DNA of 64,000 bases from Tamarix chinensis (Eukaryota > Streptophyta > Magnoliopsida > Caryophyllales > Tamaricaceae), in NCBI GenBank assembly GCA_030549775.1, contig CM060175.1, forward strand, positions 82,184,745 through 82,248,744, in the 5' to 3' direction. Below, one piece after another: positions 1 through 11,966 of the stretch. The notes below the pieces were generated by a model. It was not told the origin of the DNA and searched no databases. It was given only the letters and a program-made list of their open reading frames with translations. The first letter of the stretch is position 1, and the number at the start of each line of letters is the position of its first letter. A program made the position numbers and the translations under genes.

Positions 1-1100
1 TTTAAGCTTGAAAATCCTAGAAAACCCAAAACTCTTGAACACCTTCCCTAAAACTTGTAAGCAACCAAGAGTAGAAAACACTCAATTTTAACTTTTATCC
101 TATCTTTTATTTTATAAAAATAAAAGGTGTTTGGATAAATGATTAGAGGAAGAAATAATGAGAAAAATATGAAGAATAAGATGAACATAAAAAGAGGGGA
201 ATCTCAATGGAGAAAAAAGTCAAGGGAAAAGAGAGCGTTCAAACATAAGACTTAGGGTGTTCATCTGTGAAAATGAAGGGGCAAGGAGTTATATACCACC
301 AAATCACTATCTCCTAGTTCAATATCTTATCATAATTGAAAGCAAAGTGAAATGTTAGGGTTAAAAAATTGATCTTGTGCTGAAATGGTGGGGAAAAGAT
401 TGTCTTAGAGGCTAAGATCCAAAAAGTAGTAGCTTGGAAAGGCAAAAAAGACGAAAGGTTTTGCATACATAAGAAGAGACAAATATAAGAGAAACAAAAG
501 GTTTAGCGTGTATGGAGGTCTTTGTTCTAATTCATGTAGATATAGAAAATGAAGTCAGAAGAAAGAGGTAAAGAAGAAGATGAAGAAGAAGATGAAGAAA
601 ATAAGGGAAAACCCATAATAAACTACTTTTTCAAGATTTTCCACCTCCCAAATATGATATCAACCTCTTTAACATGGATAAAGTAGATAGTCTCCATAAA
701 TAATTTATAAACTGGATACATCATAACCACAAAGTTTAATAGTTGTTGGCAAAATGATTAAAATTTACCTGAGCTTGAAATCAATAAGTCTTGTAGAACC
801 AATTGAATTATTTGACAAAACCAGTCAACTATTTCCATTAGTTCATTGGTTTTAGTTGGATCTTTAGGTCTTTAAAACTCTTGAAATGATGACCAAGTGA
901 TCGTTATGAGACCAAACTAGTTTACTGGTACTCTTGAAAAACATATATTGTTCCATTTTTTAAATCCTTTCTAACCCCAATCAAATAAAGTTTAAAAATA
1001 TTTAAATCAGAATAAAACACATAATTAAGATAATGTGTTAATACAATATAAAGCCTGTAAAGTTGTGTATTACACTCATGGGAACACATGAACATATTCA
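1..1100. other. AT-rich intergenic sequence, no gene seen
   Basis: No open frame with recognisable protein sequence was found on either strand. A purine-rich GAA/GAT tract lies at about 545-605. Phrases such as CAGTCAACTA and CATTGGTTTT at about 810-860 resemble the interior of the LTRs near 48700 and 55800, so part of this stretch may be old LTR sequence, but no boundaries can be set. Confidence 0.4.
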
Positions 1101-1119
1101 AAGGATTATTGTAGGAGTT

Positions 1120-1800
1120 GGGATTGAAGTTGAGGAAGAAGAGTGAGTCTTATTATTTATTCCATCACTCATTAATTCATACGAGAATATAGTTGTCATA
1201 ACCACATATGGTAATGATTCACATGAAATGGAAGTGATATAACCAAATATCTTGAGACAAAAGAAGATAAGCAGCGCTAAAGATTCTTAAAATTTTATAT
1301 TTGTTGCTCAATACACGATTTGTAGCCTTTAAAGTAAAGTAATCAATTAGGTGATGTAATGAGCATAAAAGGTATCGATATAGAGGGAAGGGTAAGGGAG
1401 AACAATTTTACAAGGGTGAGAAGTGTTATAAGTGTAAGGAGATGGGATTCATAAATTAGAATTGTCCATTAATGGAGGTGAAAGATGATAAAGGCTCATA
1501 TTGCTCTTTGATTGATGTAGTGGAGTGTGGAGATGAATAACTATTTGGTATAATTCTTACAATCTCCATTGGTGATGAGACTATTTCTCATGATAATTAG
1601 GTATTAGATGGAGGTCGTTCTCATCACCTTTTACTAAAGGAAAGAATGGATATTGGGTTTATAGCACTAGGCATCGTATATGGGGTATGATAATTGTATA
1701 ATATTAAGATAATTGATGAAGAGCTTATCACTTTGGAGTGGGAAGATCTTCAAGATATAGAGAGTATGTAAAGGGTATCCATTGGAATATACAAAGGTCC
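1120..1800 (+). mobile_element. Ty1-copia gag to protease relic
   Basis: Conceptual translation of the plus strand, with stops and frame changes, gives in order a gag-like stretch (FIPSLINSYENIV, about 1158-1200), a zinc-knuckle remnant (CYKCKEMGFIN then NCP, about 1422-1470) and a protease-start remnant (VLDGGRSHHLLLKERMDIG, about 1600-1660). The last resembles the copia pattern W(I/V)LDSGCSYHM. The order gag, CCHC, aspartic protease is that of Ty1-copia. The knuckle has lost its His and gained a stop, and the protease DSG is now DGG, so the element is dead. No LTR or downstream integrase could be assigned with confidence. Confidence 0.7.
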
Positions 1801-2506
1801 AGGTTAGACACACATTTGAGTAATTTTCTTGCATTTGTTATAGTCTTTCATAGCAAATGTGAAAATTTATAATGATGTAAGCAAACATTTTGAACAAACC
1901 TCATCGAACCTTACTTTCTTTATAGCTCATTTATTTTATTTCTCCATAAAATTCATTTGTGTGTGCATAAAAAGAAGTCCATCTACCATTGAATATAATT
2001 ATCAACTATATGGTTGTATGTAGATAATATTTGTACCAAGTATGAATGACACCTATGAAATTTTGTGGATTTTTTTGAAAGACTCAAAGGTTGAAATAAG
2101 GTGAATGTGAGAGAGAAAATACTCATTGCACTTCACATTATACAAGTTATCAAATTTAGTTCTGTTAGCAAATTGGAGGGTGATTTTTAATAATTATTTT
2201 GTATCGTATAACGTAAGTCGGGATAATGGCTCTATTGGTTTTAAGAACAATAAAGAATAAATTTGGAACAAAGATGTGATATGTCAGAAAATTGTAGAAT
2301 TTGTCAATATTTTAATTTTGAAAGTAAGTAGAGTAGTTACCACATTGGCAAACTGAAAGTAGTAATCAAAATATTATCTACATGGCATAAGTTTTCATTT
2401 GTTTCATGTTAAGGCCTTATCGGTGAACCAATAGCTACTTGTGAGTCAGACTAAAGAGATGAAGAAGCCACGGGCTTCAACCACATAGGAATTTTCACAA
2501 GCACAT
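1801..2506. other. Unassigned sequence downstream of copia relic
   Basis: Probably more of the same decayed copia element (a possible reverse-transcriptase-like patch near 1980-2060), but no motif is clear enough to name. No gene is seen. Confidence 0.3.
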
Positions 2507-2739
2507 TGTAAGACCCTGAAAGTTTTCTTAGCCAAATCCCACATCATTAACGCCCTAATTTGATTATAATCTTGAGAAAATCTTATTTTAACCTTAAACC
2601 AAATTCTTAATCTCGAAACTTTAATAAAATCTAAATATTTGACTCGGATAAACCATATTTTGTAAATCAAACTCAAAATCTGCTAAAATTACCACTAATC
2701 CTAACTATTTTGGCTAATCCAAAATTTCCTAAATTAATC

Positions 2740-3450
2740 CCCAATATTTTTCTCTTTTTCCTTTTTCTTTCTCCTTTCCTTTTCTTTCTTCTCCTTCTCC
2801 CGTTAACTTAGCCATAAAGTTTGATTTTATTGCAACTTGCCTTGTAACTTGCATTTCTCCTCTATAGCTGCACAATCTCCCATCATCTTTCATCCATTAT
2901 CCATCACCTGATCTTCTTCTTCTCTTATAACTTCCCAACCTGCACACACATGCACACCTTACACCCTGCCTTCCTTCTTTTTCTTCCTCATTTTATGCAA
3001 CCTACACACTCACCATCACCATCAGCTGCATTCTTCACCACAACACACAACCATTACCTCCACTACCACCCCCTGCACCCTTGCTCGCATGCCCCCCACA
3101 CCCCCTGCATTTTATCCCCCCATTCACACCACATACACACACATATATACACTACACACTCTCCTTCCTTCCTCCTTTCTTTTGTCTTACCTTCTACACA
3201 TTTTGTGTCCAAAATTCTATCTCGAGCTCTCCCTCTTCTTTTTCCTTTCTTCCTTCTTCTTTTCCTCCTCTTCTCTACCCTATTTTGCATACCGCACCAC
3301 CATTTCCACCACCAAAACCACTGTGTATCACCACATGTCACCTAAAGTCTGTGGGATGACCATCCAAGGTCACCCCAACGTTCCCTAGCACTGTCATCGG
3401 CCATCACCACTGACCACGGCCTCTTTTCCCTTCTTCTTCCTTAAGTCAAT
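2740..3450 (+). repeat. Pyrimidine-rich block of LTR A
   Basis: Long C/T-rich stretch on the sense strand of LTR A. Stop codons are scarce in such sequence, so open frames arise by composition (for example 2950-3345). The predicted peptides are low-complexity Pro/Leu/Ser/His and match no family I recognise. The same kind of block sits in the same place in LTRs B, C, E and G. Confidence 0.65.
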
Positions 3451-4952
3451 CATATTTTTACAAAATGCATGACCTCAAGCATAGTTGTACAACACTAAAA
3501 TTTCATATCGCACACTCGTGCACCCTCGCACTCCTGCACACAGCCCAGATGCCCACTCGTGCGCATCTGTTCCACTTGTGCCCTATTTGCTTGTGATCGA
3601 GCATGGTCGTGCCACTTCGTACCGCCTAGCCATTTATGATCCTAACTCTCAATTTGGGTGTGTGCTGCCTGCACTACGCTTGTGTAGCCACCCCATTTCG
3701 GTTGTGCATCCCTATTTTCACCCCCAAACCTTATCCAAACACCACCAAATTGTTACTATAGCTCCACCACACATTCTACTATATATCCACACATCTCAAG
3801 CTTCTATTTGACTACAATTATTTCTATTTTTCCTTATTTTCCTTAATTTCTCCCTCTATCATACTCTTTGAGTCTAATCATGGATTTTGTTCTTTTTTAT
3901 AGGTAGCATTCCGGTAATCTTAGAGGAGGAAGTCTAGGATTTACATACTTAGATCCCGGTGTCCTAGTTAGTAAGGATACTAATCGACGTTTAGGATTTG
4001 TGTTATTTTCTTGTATGGTTATGTGTGTTTTTATGATATCATTACTATATGTTTTAATATATGTTGATTATGAAATTTTGTGATGATATATAAATTTTTT
4101 TTTGAAAGAAAGTAAGAATGGGTGAGAGGTATTGTTATGGTTTTGTTGTGATAATGACATAATTGTGGTAATATATTTTATGGCATGAATATGGGCTAAA
4201 TAAGCTATGATAAATGGACAGAAGCATATTTATGAAGTATAATGATGATTGGTGGATTTGAAAAATAATGTGCGTGGAATGTATAAGATTTTATAAAATT
4301 AAGGCTATTGGTTGTCCTTAAGGGTATTTTTGGTAATCATAGGTTAATATAGAAATTTCGGTATATTATAATGTAGTAAGATGTGATAATGATATCCTGA
4401 GAAGTGTTTGGAAGTATTATTATATATCTTGGGTTTTTCAAAATGAAAGAATGGTCTAATTAGGGCATAATAACTTAAAATAATAATATCATTATTCCAT
4501 GTGTAAAACCTCGATGTTAACCGGATTATGGATATGTCACTAATGAATGGCCTTATGAGGATGTTTATTAAACTTAGTAACCATAAGAGTCTCACGGGAT
4601 GAATTATGGCTAATATGTGAAATTTGGTTTTTTGGTAATTCTATGAGTAATACCTTGGGACAGGATTATTATCGTATGTGTATGACATGGGAGTTAGACC
4701 GTGAATTATGGGTATAATAATGATGATGATATTTGAGAATAATATATCATAAATAGTGGTTTAATAATCAATATGGAAGAAAGAATGCTAAGGAGTGTGT
4801 ATTTGAGGTTTAAGGACTTTGACCTATGTTATGTGTCTACCTGCTTTAATGTGTTTCGATGCCTGAGAATTAATATTGAATAAGATACTAATCACTTAAA
4901 GTGAAAGAGCACGTGAGTATGGCCAAGGTGATGTGTGTGTGTGTGTGTGTAT

Positions 4953-5350
4953 TGTTCCACCGAAGAGAATAGTGGCTTGGGAGCTTTATGTCCCGAGAAG
5001 ATGATGTTTTTAATAAAGAATATTGGCTTAAGAAAATTTTGCCCTGAGAAGATTTTTTAGTCCGTTCCACTAGATTAAAAATAGTAAGGGTCCCTACTCA
5101 TCGTGAAATGAGAATACAACAATATAACATATGGAAAAGATACTAATGATTTAAAGTAGAAGAGTATGTCAGTCAGAACCAATGTGATGTTTTTATTTCC
5201 GTTCTACTGGAAAGAATAGTAGCTCAGGAGCGTTCTGTTCTGAGAAGGTGATGTTTTCATATCCGTTTCACAAGATGATAATAGTGTCTTAGGTGTGTTG
5301 TACCTAAGAATATATCTTAGATTGTTCCGCCGATTTAAAAAATAGTGGGG
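4953..5350 (+). repeat. Tandem hairpin array of LTR A
   Basis: About five degenerate units of GTTCCACCG...AATAGTGG followed by a short inverted repeat. The clearest stems are CTTGGGA/TCCCGAG (4976-4982 with 4991-4997, one G-T wobble), CTCAGGA/TTCTGAG (5223-5229 with 5238-5244, one wobble) and CTTAGGT/ACCTAAG (5288-5294 with 5302-5308, perfect). A (GT)n run lies just before, at 4932-4950. Homologous arrays occur in LTRs B, C, D, E and G. Confidence 0.7.
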
Positions 5351-5990
5351 TTCCTATACTCAACGCATATAAAAGAATGAAAATATATTATATCTAATAA
5401 AAAGACCTAGATCATTATCTGTCTTATGAGGTGTTTCCTTATTTGCATGTATACTTATCATCTGTTGTGAAAGCATGTACTAATTGTATCCCTATTTTGA
5501 TAGTATTGTTCCCTTTCCTAGTGCGTAGCATACTGATTACCCATTGTATGGGTGTTACTCATTCCCACAAGTAGGAGACCCTGATACTTATGTGCAGATC
5601 TCAGAAGATCATCTAGATGACTATGCTACCTATGATGCGCTATGTGGGGATGAGTGACTTTATTTGTGCTGAGTGTTTAGGTGAAGTGTAATATTGTCCA
5701 ATAGTTGTATTTATTCGGATACCTTTTTGGGACTCTTAATCCATGGTATTCCTTATTTTGTATTTTGTTTATTGTAACTCAGAATTAAACTCCAAACTCA
5801 TATTGTATTATAAATATTCCTTTAATTTCTAAATTTCTTATGTTGCTATAAATGTTTTAGCCTTGTGATTGATGTAAGGATGGTTGAATACACCAAAGTT
5901 ATATTAATTACGATAGTAACCCCCAATATTTTATTTATATGCTTCCACTGTAAAACGAAATTTTTTAGTACTAAAAATTGGGGTGTTATA

Positions 5991-6309
5991 CACATTCCTC
6001 AACACTAAGCTTCTTGTCCAACCAGCTCCAAAGTAATAAATTCATATTTCATGAAAATATGTATTTTTGTATACTAGGTTGACCACCGAATGTCTAATGA
6101 GGATATCGTTCATCTTTATACACAAATTTTGGTATTTTTTATGGCTACCATCATACCGTAATATAGAAAAACCGGAACAAACAATTTCGCCCCACAATGG
6201 CATCAATACCAATATATTCTTCAACCAATATATTTATTCACATGGAAACATCAGAGTAATAACTTCACATTCTTAGGATAAATTATATAATTTTGCATAG
6301 TAGTCACAC
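5991..6309. other. Short unassigned intergenic stretch
   Basis: AT-rich sequence after the right CACAT duplication of LTR A. No coding or repeat signature was recognised. Confidence 0.3.
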
Positions 6310-7139
6310 CCAATGTTATTAAGATCACAATCCATATTATAGGATTATATGATCTTATGATCCAAAAGTACCAAGTCAATATAGATCGGTAGTAGAATCA
6401 GTAGGATAGCATTCCTTAAGCCCCTCTCCTAATTGTTCTCTTTTCTATCATTGGTTTATCTGTTCTCCCAAAATCGCATCTTTTTGTTCATCATGGCAAA
6501 ACAAACAATGACAACGAACATTAATCTAAAATAATACAATGGCAGCTTTGAACTCCAACAATTTAGTAACAATTGTGCAACAAACTCCAACAACCCAACA
6601 ATATTAGCATCTGCAAAGTTAAATTTTTCTCTTCTTAATTTTAGACTAGGCATTTTGTCAAAATTATATCATTTGGATTCGACTATTTTTTTTTAGTTCC
6701 AAGCTTGCATAACAAATTAATAACCTTTTTTAGTGTCATGGGATAAATGTTTATGATTATGATTAACAAGCTTTGTGCTTTGCCCTAATAGGTTTATGCT
6801 CAGTTTATATAGATTTTTTATGCATTTAATTTTAATATGCTGCTCTGTGATGTGCTATTAAGTTTCTATTATTCTTGTGTTGAACTTGATTATTAAACAA
6901 AAAGGAAAAATAGGTAGTGCTTGATTTGTGTAAGCTTCCATTTTGAACTCAATTATTTAACTATATAAAAGCTTAAATAAAAGTTATTGGTGTTATTTAA
7001 CTTCAAATGTAAATAATTGATAGCATATACGTCTTAAGAAATAATAGTTTTGTTATTTTCATAGTATCGTATGATATTACAATCAAATTCTATAGGTCCC
7101 TATCGATCCTACATAAAATCTCAATCCTAACAACATTGG
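6310..7139. mobile_element. Candidate terminal-inverted-repeat element
   Basis: The left end CCAATGTTATTAAGAT pairs with the right end ATCCTAACAACATTGG (about 14 of 16 positions match when reverse-complemented). The sub-terminal regions also look inverted (CCTATATTAT-type and GATCCTAC motifs near both ends). The interior has no transposase motif. No convincing target duplication was found (AGTCACAC on the left, CTACTCTA on the right), so the ends may be off by a few bases or the element may be old. Superfamily not assigned. Confidence 0.4.
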
Positions 7140-8074
7140 CTACTCTACTTTTTCTTTCATTACTTATTACGGTCACTCGTTACCATCTTCCTTTATTCAT
7201 TATCCATCGATGATATGCATCGAATATAATTTTCTATTCATTATCCATTGATGTTGGAAAACAAATTCTCTTCCATTCATCAATTGTAGACATTAATCAA
7301 TCTATTTATTTAGGATAGATGTTCAATTTTTAGATACATAGAAAAATGAAAAACCAATGTTGCTTAATAACACAATTCTTTTGCACTTCTTCATTTCTTT
7401 ATAAAATCTGGAAAAGCGAACTACTTTCAACGATTTTACTATAGTCGAACATAATTCGCTTTTGGAGTAGTAAAATATCACAACACAACTTTACATATCT
7501 TCAAAATTTAATATTAGTAAATTCTTAGATTTTCCGACACCACATATTTGTCACCGTTCGATTCTTTAATGTTATTAAAATCAAGAGGCTCTTCCTTGTA
7601 TGAATACATTCTTTCTCAAATATGGATCAATTGATTTATAACGCGCGCACATTATCAGAAGGCTGCTCGACCTTGAGAACTTTTCTGGTTTTCCACACGT
7701 CCTATGCAGCAAATTGGTTGATCATTCTGATGCAGATCATGAAGTGAAAACTTCACTATGAGAACCTAAGTGATAGCATTTATTCATTTACATAGCTTCA
7801 TCCTCCATCAGCTATACCTATATTGGTGATCCGGGATCCGGAAATGCGGCCATTTTTATTTTATTTTTACAAAGAAACAAAAATAAAGACATCACGAGCT
7901 CTAAAAGAGAAAAATAATAAATAAATAAATAAATAAAGAGATAAGGAACTAAGTGCACATTTCAAGAATACGTCCCGAAAAACTCAATTTTTTGGTAACA
8001 GGTGAGGAGAGAGGGAAGGATTGAAAGGGGGAGGGGTAGAAAAAATAAGAAAAGAGAAAAAAGATCAGAACATC
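7140..8074 (-). other. STR9 3' flank and probable 3' UTR
   Basis: The minus-strand sequence after the STR9 stop codon (8075) is first CT-rich, then AT-rich. An (AAAT)n run lies at 7917-7937. AATAAA-type signals on the minus strand occur near 7850-7940, so the transcript may end there. Nothing coding was recognised between 7140 and 7850. Confidence 0.4.
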
Positions 8075-9739
8075 CTAGCTCGGAGGAGTCATTTGAAGCA
8101 GCTTCTCAGCCTGGTCGGGAAAGAAAGTGATGAAAAGAAATGCAACTGGACCATGGAAGAACAAGGAGAAGATGTAACAGTTAATACCAATGGAAAGATT
8201 TAAGAGCTCAGTGCGCATCACAAGACAGAACTACTTACCGATGAGAACAGTTCCAAGAATAGCTGAGATCTTGCCTTGAACTGTAACCAAACCAGCTTTG
8301 CCAGCATTTTGCAGCTCCATGGTACCGACAGAATCAAACATTCCTGAAAGAAGGGTGTATATATATATGTTACAAAGTAGTTCAATATATAGTTTGCTCC
8401 AGCAAGCAAATGAGAAAGGCTTCAGTTCAACCTGGGTTAACTGACTGAAGTCCTGATGTTATACAAGCTATATGTTGGAAACCCCCTTCTTCCAACTTCC
8501 TGGCAGCTGCTGTAGACCTTCAACAATATAAAGGGATACAGTTCCGTGTTATGTCGACCAGATGAATTTCCCTTGAAACCATTATAATAAATCAAACTCA
8601 TGCTCTAGTCTGTGGTAATAAGGGATTATCATAACGCAATCTAGTATTCTGATATCTGACATGATAACGTAAACGACAGTCATCTAATATCCGAATACTG
8701 GAATGTACTATTTCTAGAACTCAGAGTATCGCTGTTACCCAAGAAAGAAGCGGGTCTAGGTGGTGGAATAGGGCAGCGATAAGCAAGCATTTGCAGCACA
8801 TTACGAGGCATAAAGAAATCTTTGGATCAATTGGATCCATGAAGTTTATATTAAAGACGTGCCACTGGAGTAGCAGGTGTAAGCCTCATTTCTCTTGGGT
8901 TCGTAGGAGAGCCATGAGCTTGAGATTTAGTAGCGGGAACCCCAAATTTGTTCAGTGACTAAAAGATTTAGTACGGTCAGGTTGCTCGAACAGATCAGAC
9001 CTAGGGGGGGGGGGTTACACAATGGGTTCCGTTTGTTCGGAATCACGATGGGATGTCACGCCACAAACGGTTTATGTGATTGGTTTGTCCTGGGGCTGTT
9101 CTGACCAAGAAGAAATTGGCAGCATGGGGGAGTGGATTAGAAGTGGAGAGCATGACTCATAAACTCATCGGATGCCCGTGTGCACAAGATTCATCAACTG
9201 GCTTCGAGAAAGGTTTATGCCATTGTCATGGGACCAATGTATCCGTTGGCTTAGCAGAAGTAATCGACAGAGAAGAGCTCTACAGGGGACCATTCGCACC
9301 ACAGTAGCAGCAGCAGCAGCTCTGGTGGACAAGGAACAAGGCGGTATTTCAACAAGTTTGCATCCAATTTTGATGTTGAAAACGGTTAATACAGCATGTA
9401 TATAGATTAGACTTGGCTGTGTTGCGAAGCACAGGATGTGTAGGAGTATGCTTCAGCAACTTGATAGTCATGCATAGTTTCAAATAGCCTACAATCATGC
9501 TCTTTTGGCATCAAAAAAATTATATCAATTACCAAATAAAAAAATAAACAGGTCATCGATGTCGATCAATTCATGCTTTAGTCAATTCGCTGCACCAAAA
9601 ACACTTTATCTATCTAGTACAACAACAGCGACAGACATAAGATAAAGGACTATTTTTTATTTTTTATATCCAGATTAAGGACATCAAAAAGAGGGTGTAA
9701 CACTATCTCGATTTGATTTCCAAAGATGCGAATTAGTAG

Positions 9740-9771
<32 letters not shown>

Positions 9772-10774
9772 GCTATCAAGATAAGTAAACAAAAATGCAA
9801 GGTTTCATAATGAAGGCAATGAGGGTAAGCTGATGTGAACCTTAAACCTTCTTGGCAGACAAGCAGCAACTTAGTTTCAGGCGACAACTGGGTCTTAACA
9901 GATTGTACGAAATCAGGATTCGGCTTCGTGAAAGCTAAGCCAAAGAACAAACCAGCAAAATTGTTATGCACTGTCCGTTTTATTATTGTACCTGCAAACA
10001 TAAACATATCGACGGTTAATCGAAAGAGGGGGGGGGGGGCGGGGGGAATGGGCACAAACAAAATGAGGGAAAATGATACTAGGAAATATTCATCGCCGTG
10101 ATTCAATTAATGAGGAAAAAACAAAACTTACTGATATTAATAGTACCTTAGGAGTCATGAAGTAGACACAAAGAATCAAACAAAATAGAGATGAAATTTA
10201 AAGCTAAATAAATTAGTCCATTTTTAGAGAAAAATTCTAAAATAAGTAATTATCTGCGTGTTTTTTCATTTACCTGGATCATTATCTTGATTTTCAATGA
10301 AAAGTGGAACATGGTAACATGATTTGATATGGGCGCGCTCAAACTGAGTCTTGTCTCGTACATCAAGCACGGCATACCCTTCGGCAGCCACGAGCTTCTT
10401 AGCTTCCTCAGCATTCACATAACTAATCTCTGCCCTTATCCCAAAATGCTTCCTATCAACCAGTAATTTACTTAGTGTTGTGGGGTTGTGGCTCCATGAC
10501 CTGGGGCAATAATAAGCCTGGAAATTACTGAAACCACAATCCTTAATCTCTCAATCCCTATGATATGAATCGACAACATTATTGTATGACACGAAATACT
10601 GTGCATGATTATGTTTAATTAATCAACAACTGAATTACTCAGCAGGAAGTTCATCTTAAACAATCGGAAGTAGAAGTAAAAGAAGGGGTAATGTAATAAT
10701 GTGATATGAAGACGAGGATGGTACCTCCGGGAATACAGTAGTGTTGTTGCTGCAGAGTAGCCAATTGCTGCCAT
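8075..10774 (-). CDS. STR9: Rhodanese-like domain protein, chloroplastic (STR9 type), six exons
   Basis: Exons on the minus strand: 10774-10725, 10500-10274, 9991-9841, 8517-8432, 8343-8239 and 8145-8075 (stop at 8077-8075). All introns are GT-AG with matching phases, giving 229 residues, close to the Arabidopsis STR9 length as I recall it. The first about 40 residues are rich in Ser, Thr and Arg and lack acids, as in a transit peptide. The rhodanese domain spans about 44-170, with LDVRDKTQFERAHIKSC (62-78), GTIIKRTVHNNFAGLFFG (93-110) and the active loop CQEGLR (138-143), Cys138 being the catalytic candidate. ISAILGTVLIVAFLFIT (197-213) is a single membrane helix, followed by FFPDQAEKLL. Inferred site: thylakoid or envelope membrane. 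Its sulfur substrate is not known from the sequence. Intron 3 (1323 bp) holds a LINE fragment. The frame is intact. Confidence 0.92.
8740..9425 (+). mobile_element. LINE (non-LTR) fragment in STR9 intron 3, antisense to the gene
   Basis: Plus-strand conceptual translation, with stops and frame changes, gives NLWINWIHEVYIKDV (about 8819-8865), then LTKKKLAAWG (about 9105-9135) and LWWTRNKAVFQ (about 9320-9352). These match the C-terminal part of plant LINE ORF2, namely the zinc-finger-like zf-RVT region (LW..W.H..Y, then L.TK..L..WG, then WW.RN...F). The fragment begins inside ORF2 and carries no reverse-transcriptase catalytic motif, as expected for a 5'-truncated copy. An 11-base G run lies at 9004-9014. 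Two apparent open frames here (9080-9307 and 9172-9405) are pieces of this relic. Confidence 0.72.
9740..9770. repeat. (GT)n(TA)n microsatellite in STR9 intron 3
   Basis: Compound dinucleotide run, GT repeats followed directly by TA repeats. Confidence 0.9.
10028..10046. repeat. G-tract in STR9 intron 2
   Basis: Twelve G, one C, then six G on the plus strand, so a C-tract in the pre-mRNA sense. It lies in intron 2 (10273-9992), upstream of the acceptor, and could contribute to polypyrimidine character or be an assembly-sensitive site. Confidence 0.85.
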
Positions 10775-11103
10775 GAGATTTGAGTCGTGCCTTTTAAGAT
10801 TTAAAAACGCCCGCCCCTCTGTAAGTGCGCACTACTCTCTCCCTCTCTTTCTCCCTAAGCTTGTAGCCTGTCATTCCTTCCTTCGCGCTGCTCGGATTTT
10901 GCTACGAATCTTGTCGGGTCCGGGGAAATTAAGACGGAGCAATGGGATATTCCCACGTGTCAATTACTTTGGATAAATTCTCCCGAAAATCTTCCTTTAT
11001 TACAAGGAGGCTACACAGAATCTGGATGGAACCGATTTCACTTTCACCTACTGAATAGGTTTCTAAAGACCATTTCTACCGGAGGTTCTTTAAGATAAGA
11101 TAA
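10775..11103 (-). promoter_or_regulatory. STR9 upstream region with a G-box
   Basis: A CACGTG core (10954-10959, read as ACACGTGGG on the minus strand) lies about 180 bp before the STR9 start codon. G-box or ABRE-like cores are common in light- and abscisic-acid-responsive promoters of plastid-protein genes. The putative 5' UTR is GA-rich on the minus strand (about 10830-10860). No clear TATA box was picked out. Function is inferred only. Confidence 0.4.
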
Positions 11104-11487
11104 TTCCTACTGGTGCGAGTAGGTTGAGTTAAATGGAGGTTAATAAATATTAACTAATTAATTAATTAATTATGTTTAAAAAAAAAATTTAACTTAAATT
11201 ATGTAATTTGAGGTAAAGTTTAACTTTTGTTTATCTCAGTTAATTTTTTTTTATTAATTTTCGATTTCTGAGTTAATAGAAGTAAATAGAAAAATATAAG
11301 TAAATTTTATACATTTATTTTAATTCAAACAAAAATTTTAAAATATTTACCAAGATTTATTCAAATTCAATTAATATTATTCAAATAATATTTTAAAACA
11401 TTAACTTTGATTTACCTCAATTTCTTTTACCTAAGTTAATTTTTAATATTTACTCTCCCTCGGATTCACTCTAATCCAAATGAGACA
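11104..11487 (-). mobile_element. PIF/Harbinger-like MITE (diverged copy)
   Basis: Flanked by TAA on both sides (11101-11103 and 11488-11490), the 3-bp duplication typical of PIF/Harbinger. Read on the minus strand it follows the element at 28106-28567 for much of its length: TTTGGATTAGAGTGAAT against TTTGGATTGGGGTGAAT, ATTAAAAATTAAC.TAGGT, and TTTTAAAATATT.TTTG. It is therefore an older copy of the same family. No coding capacity. Confidence 0.7.
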
Positions 11488-11490
11488 TAA

Positions 11491-11966
11491 ACCACATGCA
11501 GTGGAGTTTTTTGTTGGAGGAGGCGATGACAAACGGTTGTTACTGTTTCTAAACCGCAAGTGGGGGAATGTAATTAACAATTTCAAACGTCGAACATCTC
11601 AATCTTCAAAACATTTAAGTAGAATTAATTGGTTCTTATTTTTCTGGTCATTTTTATTTTCATTATTTAAAGAGACCTTAGGTTTGAGTTTGAACAAACA
11701 CACACAAAAAAAATAATCTTATTCTACTTCAATCCTATTTTTTCTCTTCTCCTAAGCAAGTATCCTTGTCTTATATAAAAATTATGAGCATCGATATTTA
11801 ACTACTAAAATCTTCAATCTTATGTACAATATTAGAGATTAATTATATTAATATTAGGGGTGAGCTAACATCGATGATATACTATAGTTACATCATAATT
11901 CGCTTCAAGGCAATGAAGATATTCACAACAAAACTATAATATGATAAATTTGATTTTTGTTCTAGG
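11491..11966. other. Unassigned intergenic sequence
   Basis: A small open frame (11480-11716) shows no recognisable protein. Otherwise AT-rich sequence with no feature recognised. Confidence 0.3.

Larger units (their letters stand above)
2507..5990 (+). mobile_element. Solo LTR A (family 1), with 5-bp target duplication
   Basis: Starts TGTAAGACCCTGAAAG and ends AATTGGGGTGTTATA. It is flanked on both sides by CACAT (2502-2506 and 5991-5995), a 5-bp target-site duplication. That identifies a complete 3484-bp insertion with LTR-type ends. Inside, in order, are a pyrimidine-rich block (about 2740-3450), a single GGGTATTTTTGGTAATC unit near 4321, a tandem hairpin array (about 4953-5350), a short ACCCAT-TGT-ATGGGT hairpin (5539-5553) and the terminal GGGGTGTTA. 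No second LTR, primer-binding site or pol motif occurs between the ends, so a solo LTR is the simplest reading. Orientation is set by comparison with copy G (49444-54745). A non-autonomous element without LTRs of its own is the alternative. Confidence 0.8.

Noticed and set aside
2950..3345. Open frames in the pyrimidine-rich part of LTR A as genes
   Set aside because: Low-complexity products, several overlapping frames open, located inside an LTR with target duplications.
9080..9405. Two overlapping plus-strand frames as a small gene
   Set aside because: Both are shifted pieces of a LINE ORF2 relic; motifs jump between frames.
9684..10106. 140-codon minus-strand frame as an independent gene
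   Set aside because: It is STR9 exon 3 read into both flanking introns. The spliced model fits the STR9 protein and phases.
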